A stretch of 64,000 bases of DNA from Rutpela maculata (taxonomy: Eukaryota > Arthropoda > Insecta > Coleoptera > Cerambycidae). Shown piece after piece: positions 12,108-22,274 of the stretch (positions within the stretch are counted from its first letter, which is position 1; each line of letters starts with the position of its first letter). Location: contig OW386287.2 of the NCBI GenBank assembly GCA_936432065.2, forward strand, positions 97,153,591 through 97,217,590, read 5' to 3'. A program made the position numbers and the translations under genes. The notes beneath the pieces were generated by a model. That model saw nothing but the letters and a program-made list of their open reading frames with translations, had not been told where the DNA came from and searched no databases.

Positions 12108-12115
12108 TTACGGTA

Positions 12116-12855
12116 CCAGATTTACATTTTTTTCTTTTGAAATTTCTACGGACTAGCTTGTATAAAGTATAACCTGAGCCTTCGCCATATATTCCCTAAT
12201 TTTATATCAGTCCTTTAACTTTATGTCACATTTCAATTATTCTATTAAAATCTGTGGGTTTTGAAATTGAACACTTACACATCTCAAATATTATATTTAT
12301 TTAACGATGTATCTTTATTGTATTTAGAATTTATTAATTAACTTTAGAGTCGCTATCGTTAAAAATACATAAAACAAAAAAATACATTTACGTACATATA
12401 GTTCATATATGTATGAATTTAATAAATAAATCATGATATACAGTTTGCAAAAGAATCTGTATGTGAACATGCGATTAATCAAAGGTGTGGACATGCTATT
12501 CTCACATTTTACACGTTACACGCAAATATATACCTAAGTAACTATGTAAATCGTTGTGATCATTGAATTATACGTTTAGTGGCGTTTAGCAGACCGAATA
12601 CGTACATTACACGTAATAATAACCCAGTAAATATGTTTTAAATTTTTAATATGTATGTCTAAAGCTTACATATAAAAGCAGACTGGGGACGGAGAACCTC
12701 AATTTTCGTACTATATAAGCATGAGACGACAAATGTCTCCAACAACTACACATTTCTTCATTAATGTCATATGTCCCTAAAATAATGTACATGTATATAT
12801 GTAATATTCTTCAATTCAGTCTTTAACATTATATCTATCTGAGCAAGTAGGACTT
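12116..12855. other. A+T-rich non-coding interval
   Basis: No gene or element end recognised. The sequence is very A+T rich with many short near-repeats (TATGTA, ATATATGTA). Confidence 0.4.
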
Positions 12856-12859
12856 GTTA

Positions 12860-13960
12860 AGGAACGTGGTTATAGAGAGCAAATATTGAATTTTCAATGT
12901 CAGAAGGGAAGTGAATATTATGCGCCAATGCACCTTTCGTTTCGTAGATTACCGTAAGACTTTTGACAATGTGGAATGGGACAAACTATGGTCTGTATTG
13001 TTGGAGATGGAAACACCCAGACATTTGGGCTTTAGTATTCGCTGTGTGTATGAAGAAGGCTCGGTGAAAGTCGACAACACAGACTCTGTCAAATGTAAAG
13101 CTGGCAAAGGCGTCAGACAGGGATGTGTTCTGTCACCTGTCCTCTTTACCATCTATCGTGAACATGTAATTCGACGTGTGTTGGAGGACTGGCAAGGTGA
13201 ACCAGTAATAAGCGAAACTAAGATTTCTAGCTTGAAATTTGCAGATGATCACCTTAATTGCAGCAAGCAAGGGTAAGCTCGTACACCTGCTGGACAATCT
13301 ACAAATAATACGCTTTGATTGCGGTTTAAGTGCAAATTGCAACAAAACGAAAATTGTTATTGTAGATTGAGCAAATGAAAACCATCCAGACGTTAAAGGT
13401 GATTATGAGAGTAAACAATATAGTATATCTTGGAGCCCTTGTGGAAAATACCGGCAACTGTCAATATGAGACTTGATGAAGAATACAGATGGTAAAATCG
13501 GCAACTAGCCAGTTGAGCAGTTTGACGTGACAGAAATATCACGGCACGCCCAAAAATCAGACTTACTAACGCCATAACGCCCTAGTTTTTGACGTTACGT
13601 ATTTGAGATATGGACTCTTAGGAAGACAGACAGATGGCGTCTTGATGATTTCCAGATGTGAGTCTGGAGACTTTTACTGTTAATTTCACTGAACAGCACA
13701 TCGCACCAACATTTTTAAATATTAAATTAATTTGACTAACTAAAAAATTGATTAACATTGAAGGTTCTCAGTCTCAATATATTTGTTAGGTAGAAATGAC
13801 GTATTTCAATTCCTGAGGAGCTGCCCTTGAGATAATTACAAGGATACATGTAAGTATTGATACGAAGAGGAAAAGAGCAACTGGAAATGACAGAAAGTTA
13901 TCAAAAGACCCGTAATAAACTTTAGCATTTCACAATTCACGTCACTGTTTAAAATTAAAT
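12860..13960 (+). pseudogene. RTE-type non-LTR retrotransposon reverse transcriptase, decayed
   Basis: The clearest part (12911-13276) contains FRFVDYRKTFDNVEWDKLW, the finger/palm block with the first catalytic Asp position. It also has GKGVRQGCVLSPVLFTIY, a hallmark RT motif, and LKFADD, the metal-binding box. After the frame breaks near 13275, further recognisable pieces follow in shifted frames: LLDNLQII, FDCGLSANCNKTKIVIV, IVYLGALVENTGNCQYE and, near 13612, WTLRKTDRWRLDDFQMW. Their order matches RTE-like or endonuclease-reverse transcriptase LINE proteins of arthropods. No upstream endonuclease is seen, so the copy is 5'-truncated as well as mutated. The enzyme would copy its own mRNA into target DNA. 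Clade placement from motifs is tentative. Confidence 0.75.
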
Positions 13961-14069
13961 GGCAGATGTCTTCGAGTAATATTCAAATTTTTTTCGAAAA
14001 AAGATCATGGCTAAAAACTAATCTTTAAGTTTCACAGGATGTTGGTGTTACCTGTAACTCTCAACATAG

Positions 14070-14787
14070 GCGGACGATTAGCAAATAGATACTTCTACAA
14101 GTAGTGAAAGATCTAAACGAAGAAAAACAGAAGCACTAGGTCAGAATATAGTTTATGCTACGCAGATGCAGCTCCGTGCAGCAGATAAATCAGACGATGC
14201 TGTTATATGCGATGTAGTACTGTTTTCTACTCCTCGAGCTACAAAATATAAAAAGCCTACAGTGAGAATTTTCATTTCATTTCTCCGTATATTATTTTGC
14301 TAATAAAGCATTGTTTTCAGTGGTAAAAGCAGAATTAACAAAATTTTAATTATAGACAATTATAGACAAATTATAGACAATTCAATGTAAAAGTATGTTA
14401 ATTACGAGGCTATTACTGGGATAGAAAAAGGTGTGAAAACAACACCATGCCTAAACAAAAGCAAAAGTTTGTTAAGTTTCTTTGCAAAGTTTACTAAATC
14501 ACTGCGTGCATATTTGAAGCACAAGACGTATTGAGAAATTGACAAATCTGCATCCAATTACCAAATGCGAATGCGATGGAAGTACAGGAATGAGTGAATA
14601 CAAGCAGAAATTTGAAGATGATGCCAATATCTCTTTATCTCTTGTGTATATTCAGTTAATATCTGGCAAACAAGAAATAAAGCTGTTTTGTGAAAAAATA
14701 CTTGCTATTCATCTCCAACCAAGAATGTATAGGCCCATTAAGATACAATTTGTACATGAAGACATATGCAGCTTTGAGATAAACTGA
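14070..14787 (+). pseudogene. Transib/RAG1-like transposase fragment
   Basis: Two open pieces are seen. At 14100-14275 is a basic segment SSERSKRRKTEALGQ followed by VYATQMQLRAADKSD. At 14539-14787 is ITKCECDGSTGMSEYKQKFE, then RPIKIQFVHEDICSFEIN. In Transib transposases and in RAG1 the CDG(S/M)xGxSE motif holds the first catalytic Asp, and the downstream RPI(K/R)xxF block is conserved in related insect proteins that I recall. Between the pieces the frame is lost, and everything after the first Asp block is missing. The assignment rests on motif recall, not on an alignment; a profile search with the Transib/RAG1 core would settle it. Confidence 0.55.
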
Positions 14788-14984
14788 CCAGGTATGTGGA
14801 AAACTAAATACATACGCCAATTTAACCAATGTGAAAACAGCAGCCAAAGATAGCAGCTAATTTACACGATCATGCACGAGCGATACCATCGATATATAAA
14901 ATACGAACCTAAACAAAATTTAATTTAATACAGACCATCAAGAAATCTATGGGTATTCCCTCATTAATATAGAGCGTGAGGGCC

Positions 14985-15110
14985 GTAGCCAAGGGGGAGG
15001 GTATGGGGGTTCTCCCCCCAACTTTGTCAGACTTGGCAAAAGTTGAGCAAAAGTTGGAAATTTGAGACATAAGTTAGCAAGGTAAGGAATGATTTTTTAG
15101 ATTCTGGCAA
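14985..15110. repeat. G-rich element terminus-like segment before satellite
   Basis: GGGCCGTAGCCAAGGGGGAG followed by a G-run/C-run palindrome (ATGGGGGTTCTCCCCCCA) resembles the G-rich termini of several insect DNA transposons. It lies directly before the tandem array, which may therefore be internal to a larger element. No matching opposite end was found. Confidence 0.35.
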
Positions 15111-16695
15111 CGCATGCACAAGGGTATAAAACGAACCCCTAATTTAAATAAAATTAATAACTTCTAAACCGCATGTAGGTGGAAGTTGTCAGCTATTCAG
15201 AAAAATACTGTTTGTTAATACTAATATATCGCTGTGAAAATAATTTCTTGCAACGCATGCACAAGGATATAAAACGAACCCCCAATGTAAATAGAATTAA
15301 TAACTTCTAAACCGCATGTAGATGGGACTTGCCAACTACTCAGAAAAATGCTGTTAATTAATACTAATATATCGCTGTGAAAATAATTTTTGCAACGCAT
15401 GCACAAGAGTATAAAACGAACCCCCAATGTAAATAAAATTAATAACTTCTAAACCGCTTGTAGATGGGACTTGCCAACTACTCAGAAAAATACTGTTAAT
15501 TAATATTACTATATCGCTGTGAAAATAATTTCTTGCAACGCATGCACAAGGGTATAAAACGAACCCCTAATGTAAATAAAATTAATAACTTCTAAACCGC
15601 ATGTAGATGGGACTTGCCAACTACTCAGAAAAATACTGTTAATTAATACTAATATATCACTGTGAAAATAATTTCTTGCAACGCATGCGCAAGGGTATAA
15701 AACGAACCCCCAATGTAAATAAAATTAATAACTTCTAAACCGCGTGTAGATGGAAGTTGTCAGCTATTCAGAAAAATACTGTTTATTAATACTAATATAT
15801 CGCTGTAAAAATAATTTCTTGCAACGCATGCACAGGGGTATAAAACGAACCCCCAATGTAAATCAAATTAATAACTTCTTAACCGCATGTAGATGGGACT
15901 TGCCAACTACTCAGAAAAATACTATTAATTAGTACTAATATATCGCTGTGAAAATAATTTCTTGCATCGCACGCACAAGGGTATAAAACGAACCCCCAAT
16001 GTAAATAAAATTAATAACTTCTAAACCGCATGTAGATGGGACTTGCCAACTACTCAGAAAAATACTATTAATTAGTACTAATATATCGCTGTGAAAATAA
16101 TTTCTTGTAACGCACGCACAAGGGTATAAAACTAACCCCCTAATGTAAATAAAATTAATAACTTCTAAACCGCATGCAGATGGGACTTGCCAACTACTCA
16201 GAAAAATACTGTTAATTAATACTAATATATCGCTGTGAACATAATTTCTTGCAACGCAAGCGCAAGGGTATAAAACGAACCCCTAATGTAAATAAAATTA
16301 ATAACTTCTAAACCGCATGTAGATGGGACTTGCCAACTACTCAGAAAAATACTGTTAATTAATACTAATATATCGCTGTGAAAATAATTTCTTGCAACGC
16401 ATGCGCAAGGGTATAAAACGAACCCCCAATGTAAATAAAATTAATAACTTCTAAACCGCATGTAGATGGAAGTTGTCAGCTATTCAGAAAAATACTGTTT
16501 GTTAATACTAATATATCGCTGTGGAAATAATTTCTTGCAACGCATGCACAAGGGTATAACACGAACCCCCAATGTAAATAAAATTAATAACTTCTAAACC
16601 GCATGTAGATGGGACTTGCCAACTACTCAGAAAAATACTGTTAATTAATACTAATATATCTCTGGGAAAATAATTTCTTGCAACGCATTTCTTGC
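15111..16695. repeat. 143-bp tandem satellite, 11 units
   Basis: The CGCATGC/CGCACGC landmark recurs at 15111, 15254, 15396, 15539, 15682, 15825, 15968, 16111, 16255, 16398, 16541 and 16684, a period of 142-144. Each unit contains GGTATAAAACGAACCCC, AATTAATAACTTCTAAACCG, AACTACTCAGAAAAATACTG and TACTAATATATCGCTGTG. Units are about 95% alike by eye. Units 1, 5 and 10 share a distinct variant (GTGGAAGTTGTCAGCTATTC in place of GATGGGACTTGCCAACTACTC), so the array has two unit types. The last unit ends in a short duplicated TTCTTGCAACGCATT. Confidence 0.97.
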
Positions 16696-16699
16696 AACG

Positions 16700-18379
16700 C
16701 ATTCTCTTTACATAAGCTGTCTACAAATTTTTCGAAAAAAAAACAATAATTATCGAGATATTAGGGGAAATGTAGGAAATTACACTTTTCCTAGAGAGTG
16801 TATGTAAATTTTAAAAAAATAATTTTTCTCAGAAACCTTTGTTTCGAAGGGCCGAGATTAACGGAGCATCAAAGTAGTACATGATGTTAAGTGAACATCG
16901 TATATGAGATCGATTTCAGTTAATTAACGATTAATTACGGTGACAAAATGGAGAAATTTTACCCAAAAAAAAAAGTCCTAAATCCCGCCCCCTCTAATTC
17001 CTTTCCTTCATTTTTGTCGGAATTCGAAAAATAAAAAATAGGCAAATTTAATTCTATTTAAATTAGTCAGAGTAGTCTTTTGACGTAGGAGCCAAGACTA
17101 AAAAGTTGCCAACTGTAGAAGCTCAAAATTTGCGATTTCTTACCGTACATGGCCGACATTTCAGTAGTTATCTACAAAACGAAAAAAAAATCAAAATTTT
17201 GATGGCAGCAAAAGATTCGTAGTGGAAAGTACTCGTTTGACCTTATTTTTTATTTCTAGCTAACTCCCACCGTTTCGGAGATATCTGCGAAAAATAGCAA
17301 AAAAACAGCTTACATTTCAGAGCCGAAAAAATTGCAAAAACATGCAATCTTGACACGTTCATATTTTTCGAAAAACACCGTTGGGGCGGCTGTACGATAT
17401 CGCGACGTAAAGAGGAAGTCTGCCAGATAAATCTGATCGTAAATTGCACGGCGAAATTCGAAAATTCGGCTCAGCACGAACGAATCAAAAGTAGCATTTT
17501 GTGACATTTCAGAATACTGAAGATGTTTTTCCAACGAATACGTTTAAATGTTAGGTTAGGTTGTGTTCGCTGCCAGTTGTTTCTGACAAATGCGCATGCG
17601 CATGCGGAATTATTAAAGCCAAAGCAGAATCGGTGTCGCTTGACGCCGTCATCCGACGTCACGTTTCAGGAGTGGGCAAAATCCGGCAAATTTTAATCGC
17701 TTATATTTCTGGAAGAGATTTTTTTAAATTTTTTGTTGTCTATGGGGTTTTTAATAATGTTAGTTTACGATTTTGAGTATTTTAAATCAATTTTATTTTT
17801 TGGGCAAGTTCCCTATTACAAAATATTTAAAATAAATAATTATAGTCAATAATTATTGTGAAATTAAAGGTAATGAAATATCAAGACTGTCAGGACTTTC
17901 TCTCGTTACGGAAAATTCTACTAGCTGTTATTTACACCGAGGTCTGTTTCTATTGAAACAGAATGTTAAAATGATCTAGCCTTGTTTAGTCAAATAGGGA
18001 ACAACTTGAGTCTTTCATGTTAAAACAAAGGATTCATGTACCTCTATCTCATTTTAATGTGATGTTGGGAAAACCAGTGTGTGATACCTACTCTATTTTA
18101 CACACTAAAACACGCTGTATAAGTTATTTTCTCTTCTTGGTGAAAATTTCGCTAGCTTTCCAGATGGGGGAGGAAAGATATTTTTTGGATTAACTTCATT
18201 TTCTAAATATATGTAAACAATATGTAAAAACTTGGCTTTTTGTTAAAAATATGTGGTTTTATGTAAGACATCGAAAAATATGTAAATTATTCAGGAAGCC
18301 CTCATTAATTTTGGTAACAATTCAGAAACTCTGATAGACTTTCATCAGATTGAGCAAATCTACACTTATTTATATATAC
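16700..18379. other. repeat-derived non-coding region
   Basis: No gene is recognised. The minus strand at 17230-17534 contains a 57-codon undisturbed frame that also occurs, diverged, at 32674 (see that entry). TGCGCATGCGCATGCGG at about 17590 is a small CpG-containing palindrome cluster. Confidence 0.4.
17310..17534 (-). other. repeat with conserved frame, copy 1
   Basis: The minus-strand frame includes SQNATFDSFVLSRIFEFRRA and FFEKYERVKIACF. Its paralogue at 32674 on the plus strand has SKNDTFHSFVPTRIFDLPYA and YFEKYEHFKIACF in the same spacing, without indels over about 57 codons. DNA similarity continues beyond the frame, so this may only be repeat homology. No domain is recognised. Confidence 0.4.
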
Positions 18380-18711
18380 AACGGGAGTCCACCCTAACTG
18401 TACGTGCACCCCACCCTCCCTGGGGACAATGTTTTTCATAAATATTAAAGCCTAAGGAACAATTTTAGACGTTTCTCCAAAAAAAATGGCTATATTTTCA
18501 AAATAGCGTCCGTTAAAAAAATTGCAAATATTGTTTTTGTTGTTTAACACAAAAACTAAAAAAGATGGAGAAAAATTTTCTGCACAAAAAACAAAGTGCA
18601 TACATTTTTTTACAATCTTGTTTCTATACAATATTTGGATAGGAGTTACAATTTTCCAGATAAATGATTCAGCATTTAAAATAAAATATAAAATTCAATA
18701 TAAAACGTAAC
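18380..18711 (+). mobile_element. solo arm of the GGGAGCCCACCCTAA repeat family
   Basis: Starts ACGGGAGTCCACCCTAACTG and runs through GACAATGTTTTTCATAAA, AACACAAAAACTAAAAAAGA and ATAAAATATAAAATTCAATA to AAAACGTAA. This matches one roughly 330-bp arm of the composites at 39582-40672 and 60728-61798. It ends about 12 bp from the stop codon of a TE-X gene fragment on the other strand, so it may be that element's own terminal repeat. Confidence 0.75.
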
Positions 18712-18723
18712 GTAAGTAACACC

Positions 18724-19330
18724 TCATTCGCTTTCACTATCGCTGTCTTCCGATATATCGAATATTTATTCCAAGTCTTCTTCCTCTATTGCTTCATTTA
18801 TAATATCGTTATATCCTCACTTTCGTCTATTATGATTCGATTTGGAATCATCTCCTGAAGAATTTCAGTAAGCGATTGAGGCAGTATTTTATCTGCTGAA
18901 CACCAAAGAGGTTCTCCATTTTCTTGCCATGCATAATCATTCCAAGGCTTTGGAATATTGTGAATACCTTCGCGGCTAACCGCCAAATACGCGTTTGGTA
19001 AACACTCCTTTTAATATGCTCATTAACACAAGCTCTTGATGGTGGAATCGAAGAAAAATTAACTTTAGTGTTAATTGATAAAGACAAACCTTTGTCACCA
19101 CATTTCTGTGATGAATGAAGGCCCAGTAATACCCATTTTTGAGGTCCGCACTATTCTGCTAATGCGGATATGTTAACAAGCCTTCTTTTATTGCCAAATC
19201 CGGTATCAAAGAGTAATTTACATTTAATTTTATTGGAATGAGCCAGCAGAATCCAAAAGATGTCACTATCAACACGTAGTTTTTGCCGTAGAATCCGATT
19301 CTGCAATAAAAAATAGATTTTAAAGTTGCC
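18724..19330 (-). pseudogene. TE-X family protein, C-terminal part
   Basis: Reading from 19330 towards 18724, the pieces in order are: DSDIFWILLAHSNKIKCK; KWVLLGLHSSQKCGDKG; IPPSRACVNEHIKRSVYQ followed by IWRLAAK; IHNIPKPWNDYAWQENGEPL; then LPQSLTEILQEM and a Glu/Asp-rich tail ending EDSDSESE before a TGA at about 18724-18726. I recall the same block order (LLGLHSFTGCD, RACxxxHxKR, IWR, GW...P, PPxLxxLL) from large uncharacterised proteins repeated in many arthropod and cnidarian genomes. In those the tail usually carries a CXC-like Cys cluster; here the cluster is absent and only the acidic tail remains. Stops and frameshifts (near 19155 and 18985) show it is dead. The function of the family is unknown to me. 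Confidence 0.6.
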
Positions 19331-19334
19331 CCCA

Positions 19335-20206
19335 CTCCACTCCAAGGGGTGGGCGTAGGGGGTCATTGGATAGCCCTTTCAAAATTATTAAGGACGTCTT
19401 TTTTGGATCCAATGTGCATTTCTCGAGATATTTGATAGTTTCCAGACTTTTTGGACACCGTGTATAAGAAAAACGAGCAGTAATCAAATTATGGCTGAAT
19501 TATAGTAACTATTGTAAATGGATTTTCTGAAAATTTGAGGTATATTTGCGGCTATTTTAAAAAAATCTTCTTATCATTAATCGATAATATAACCTAAATA
19601 CTTGATGTCATGTACTCATTAAATAGTTTCGTTTTCAATTCTAATGTGATTTATAATGAATATTACTTATCACTATCCTTTTTTTTTGCGTTAATTTCTA
19701 AATTTGATTGCAGCAATATGTTTTTCAGTTTTGTTCATCACTAAGTTTGCTGTTTGCTCTTATGATATGATAGTTTTATCTATGCATCACAAGCAACAAG
19801 TGTCTCATCAGCAAACAAAGGGGCAGCTACTGTTTGCAAAAATTCATTAATTTAATTAATAACTGGGCTTTTGGCAATTCGAATGCTACAATAAAAATGG
19901 ATCTTATGTTGAAAAATAAGAAAGTCTGTGTGCCAAAAAGGCACTAAATGTCAACCGATCTGCACCAAAACCTTTTAAGCTCATGTACGGTTCTCCAGTT
20001 TCGGCGCTATCGTGCCAACGCACATACATATACACAAGACATTTTTTTAAAATTACTTTTCGTATTTTCCTAATATCAAAACAAAGATCTGGTCCTTTCT
20101 CAATCTTAGATTTTGGACCAATTGCAGTAATCTCCCCATTTTTAGTAGTGGAGAGGTTAAAAATAAAGAAGTATAGTATAGTTAAGTTAATAAAGTTAGA
20201 TAAGTG
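19335..20206. other. no gene recognised
   Basis: A+T-rich sequence without a credible frame. ACACCGTGTATAAGAA at about 19457 resembles the ACACCCTGTAT ends common in degenerate mariner-derived repeats. No partner end was found. Confidence 0.35.
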
Positions 20207-21017
20207 ACTATAGTATAGGAAATAGCGTGCAAATTCGACGACGAGTGGTTACCGTCTGTCAGTCGGTAATCGAAGAGACCATATAAATACAACATTTTTT
20301 TTTCTCTCTGGAACTTTTTGGTATGGTGGGGGGGATAGGGAGGGGGGGGGGGCATTTATTTTTAAATCGAATGATTATCGATATCTGTCCGCATAGGTAG
20401 TTAGTATATGGTACTTCACATTCCCCAATTACGCTGGCAGACGAAAATTCCGAACGGCGCGCGCGGTAACCGGAAAAAGAAAAAAAAAATTTAGTTTCTT
20501 TTTCCGGTTAGCGCGCGTGCCGTTCGGAATTTTCATCTGCCAGCGTAATTAGGGTATGTGAAGTACACATACTAACTACCCAGGCGGACAGATATCGATA
20601 ATCATTCGATTTAAAAATAAATGCCCCCCCTCCCTATCCCCCCCACCATACCAAAAAGTTCCAGAGAGAAAAAAATTTTGTATTTATATGGTCTCTTCGA
20701 TTACCGACTGGCAGGGGGGACAAGCTGGCGAAGAAAGAAGATCAAGACAGAAGAGCGTCAGAAGAGGCCTTAGCCAGCAAGGTCCAACGAGCCAGGACCC
20801 AGGGAGGTGGGCCGAAATCGTCTACACCGCTCACATTTGTGAGTGGGCCCTGCACGAGGCTGGTCCCCGGTCTACAGCGATGTATTGGGGTAAAGGGCAA
20901 TAGTCCTGCCCGACCCTAATCATCCGAGACCGACATCTATAGCCAAGAATATTGGCGCCGACTGGCAGACGGTAACCACTCGTCGTCGAATTTGCACGCT
21001 ATTTCCTAGACTACTAT
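20207..21017. mobile_element. foldback element (F2 family), complete
   Basis: Both ends carry TAGGAAATAGCGTGCAAATT followed by CGACGACGAGTGGTTACC (20216 onward and complement ending 21008). The arms continue inward through CCATATAAATACAA, the G-run GGGATAGGGAGG, AATCGAATGATTATCGATAT and AATTACGCTGGCAGACGAAA to a centre near 20485. Removing the 243-bp insert at 20715-20957 leaves a nearly perfect palindrome of about 550 bp. A truncated second copy is at 35810-36092. It is non-coding. Confidence 0.9.
20715..20957. mobile_element. G+C-rich insert with 11-bp flanking duplication
   Basis: This segment lies inside the right arm of the foldback element and has no counterpart in the left arm. It is bounded by identical CCGACTGGCAG at 20704-20714 and 20958-20968, which looks like a target-site duplication. 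The base composition is visibly more G+C-rich than all surroundings. A frame ends ...EWALHEAGPRSTAMYWGKGQ and a stop. A 5'-truncated retroposed sequence is the simplest reading; the source is not recognised. Confidence 0.6.
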
Positions 21018-21570
21018 AATATTGTATGTTACTGCAAATTTTCATATATCACTGAAACACCGAAAATGGCCTCCAGCGGTATTCATTTCATTTAATTTAT
21101 TATGAATTATGGTTTTACTATCATTTTGTGGTTATTACTATCATAAATATACTCAAAAAACAAATAAAACTTGTGTTGGCCACGTTTTTCATTACTGAGC
21201 CGATAATTAAATTGCAATGATTTTATGCATTTTCCTATATTTTACAATAAGTATACATCAATTAACAATAATGTTATCAGCACCAAAATAGTTAATAATT
21301 AGAAATTGCCATTATTTAAACTATCATAAATTCCTATTTATTGTTTTTACTAAATATTACTTGATGATGGCCTTTAACCTTATATGGATGGATAAATCAT
21401 ATATGTACATCTTAAATTATTTATAACAACTAACAGTCATAAGTTTAATAACGTTCACAACCTTCATTATTTTATAAATAAATTTTCGATAATAGTGCCT
21501 TGAAGATAATACTTCTTAGTAAGTAACATTACATACTATTCATATACTCGTAGTAACTTTCGCTTCCTTT
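21018..21570. other. A+T-rich, no gene
   Basis: Low-complexity A+T-rich sequence with no element ends or coding frame that I can support. Confidence 0.4.
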
Positions 21571-22270
21571 TACTTCCACGTCCAGTGGAAGTATAGTAAC
21601 GACAAAAAAATTTTAAAAAATTTTTATTGTCCAAATAGGCTTAAAATGTCATGAAACGTCGAGATTTTAAGTTTGAGCGAAAACAAAATTTCTGTCTGTC
21701 TGTCGGTCTGTCTGTAACTTTTTTGTGCGCACGTTTTCTCTGGAACCGTTTAAGATATTGACTTGAAATTTGGTACACATATGTACTTTAACGAGATCTA
21801 GAACTAGATTATATTTTCATCTTGTTCCATCGAAGGGTTGGGGGGTAAATTGGGGTAAATTAGGGTAAATTTGGGGTAAATGGGTAAATCAAGCAGGTAA
21901 GAGTCCATGAAATTGGTATTTAGTATATATAAGAGAAGCTAAGGTCTCAAAAAAATTTTTGGCATTAGCCACCCCCATTACCACCCCCACCTCCTTATTA
22001 AAGGGGATGAAAAAAAAATTGTGATTTAGTGTATGTACAGGAACCAGAAACCTCAAAATATTTTTTTTACTTCATCCACCCCCCCACTACCACCCCCACC
22101 TCACTACCGATGTGGGGTATCGTTTTATGGGTTTTTGGGGTAGAAGATTTCAAATATTATATTATTAAAGATCCATAAACAATTATTTTAACATACAAAG
22201 TTTTTTCGTTGTGAGTGACTTGGATAGAGAATCTGGATGTGGAAGTAGTGATTCCTTGGGCAGCGGTTTT
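21571..22270 (-). mobile_element. R1 repeat family, full-length copy b
   Basis: Bounded by TACTTCCACGTCCAGTGGAA on one side and GGATGTGGAAGTAGTGATTC, CTTGGGCAGCGGTTTT on the other. The 14-bp ACTTCCACATCCAG occurs inverted near both ends, but on one side about 25 further conserved bases follow it. The interior has a GGGTAAATT micro-array and paired blocks of CACCCCCACC. These features recall Helentron-associated or other asymmetric-end elements, but a MITE of another class is possible. Confidence 0.75.
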
Positions 22271-22274
22271 TGTT

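Larger units (their letters stand above)
9388..12115 (-). mobile_element. pogo/Tigger-type DNA transposon, near full length
   Basis: The left end reads TA|CCGTAAAACGCGACGAAATT (from 9388). The right end, read from the other strand, is TA|CCGTAAAGTGGGGCGACATT (from 12115). This gives imperfect TIRs of about 23 bp flanked by TA, the target duplication of the Tc1/mariner/pogo superfamily. The 2.7-kb interval contains one transposase gene on the minus strand (9805-11587) and repeated subterminal motifs on both sides. The length is close to that of autonomous pogo/Tigger elements, but the gene has two frameshifts, so this copy is probably dead. Confidence 0.85.

Noticed and set aside
15111..16695. 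Regular spacing considered as a CRISPR array
   Set aside because: Units of 143 bp repeat along their whole length with no unique spacers, and the context is eukaryotic.
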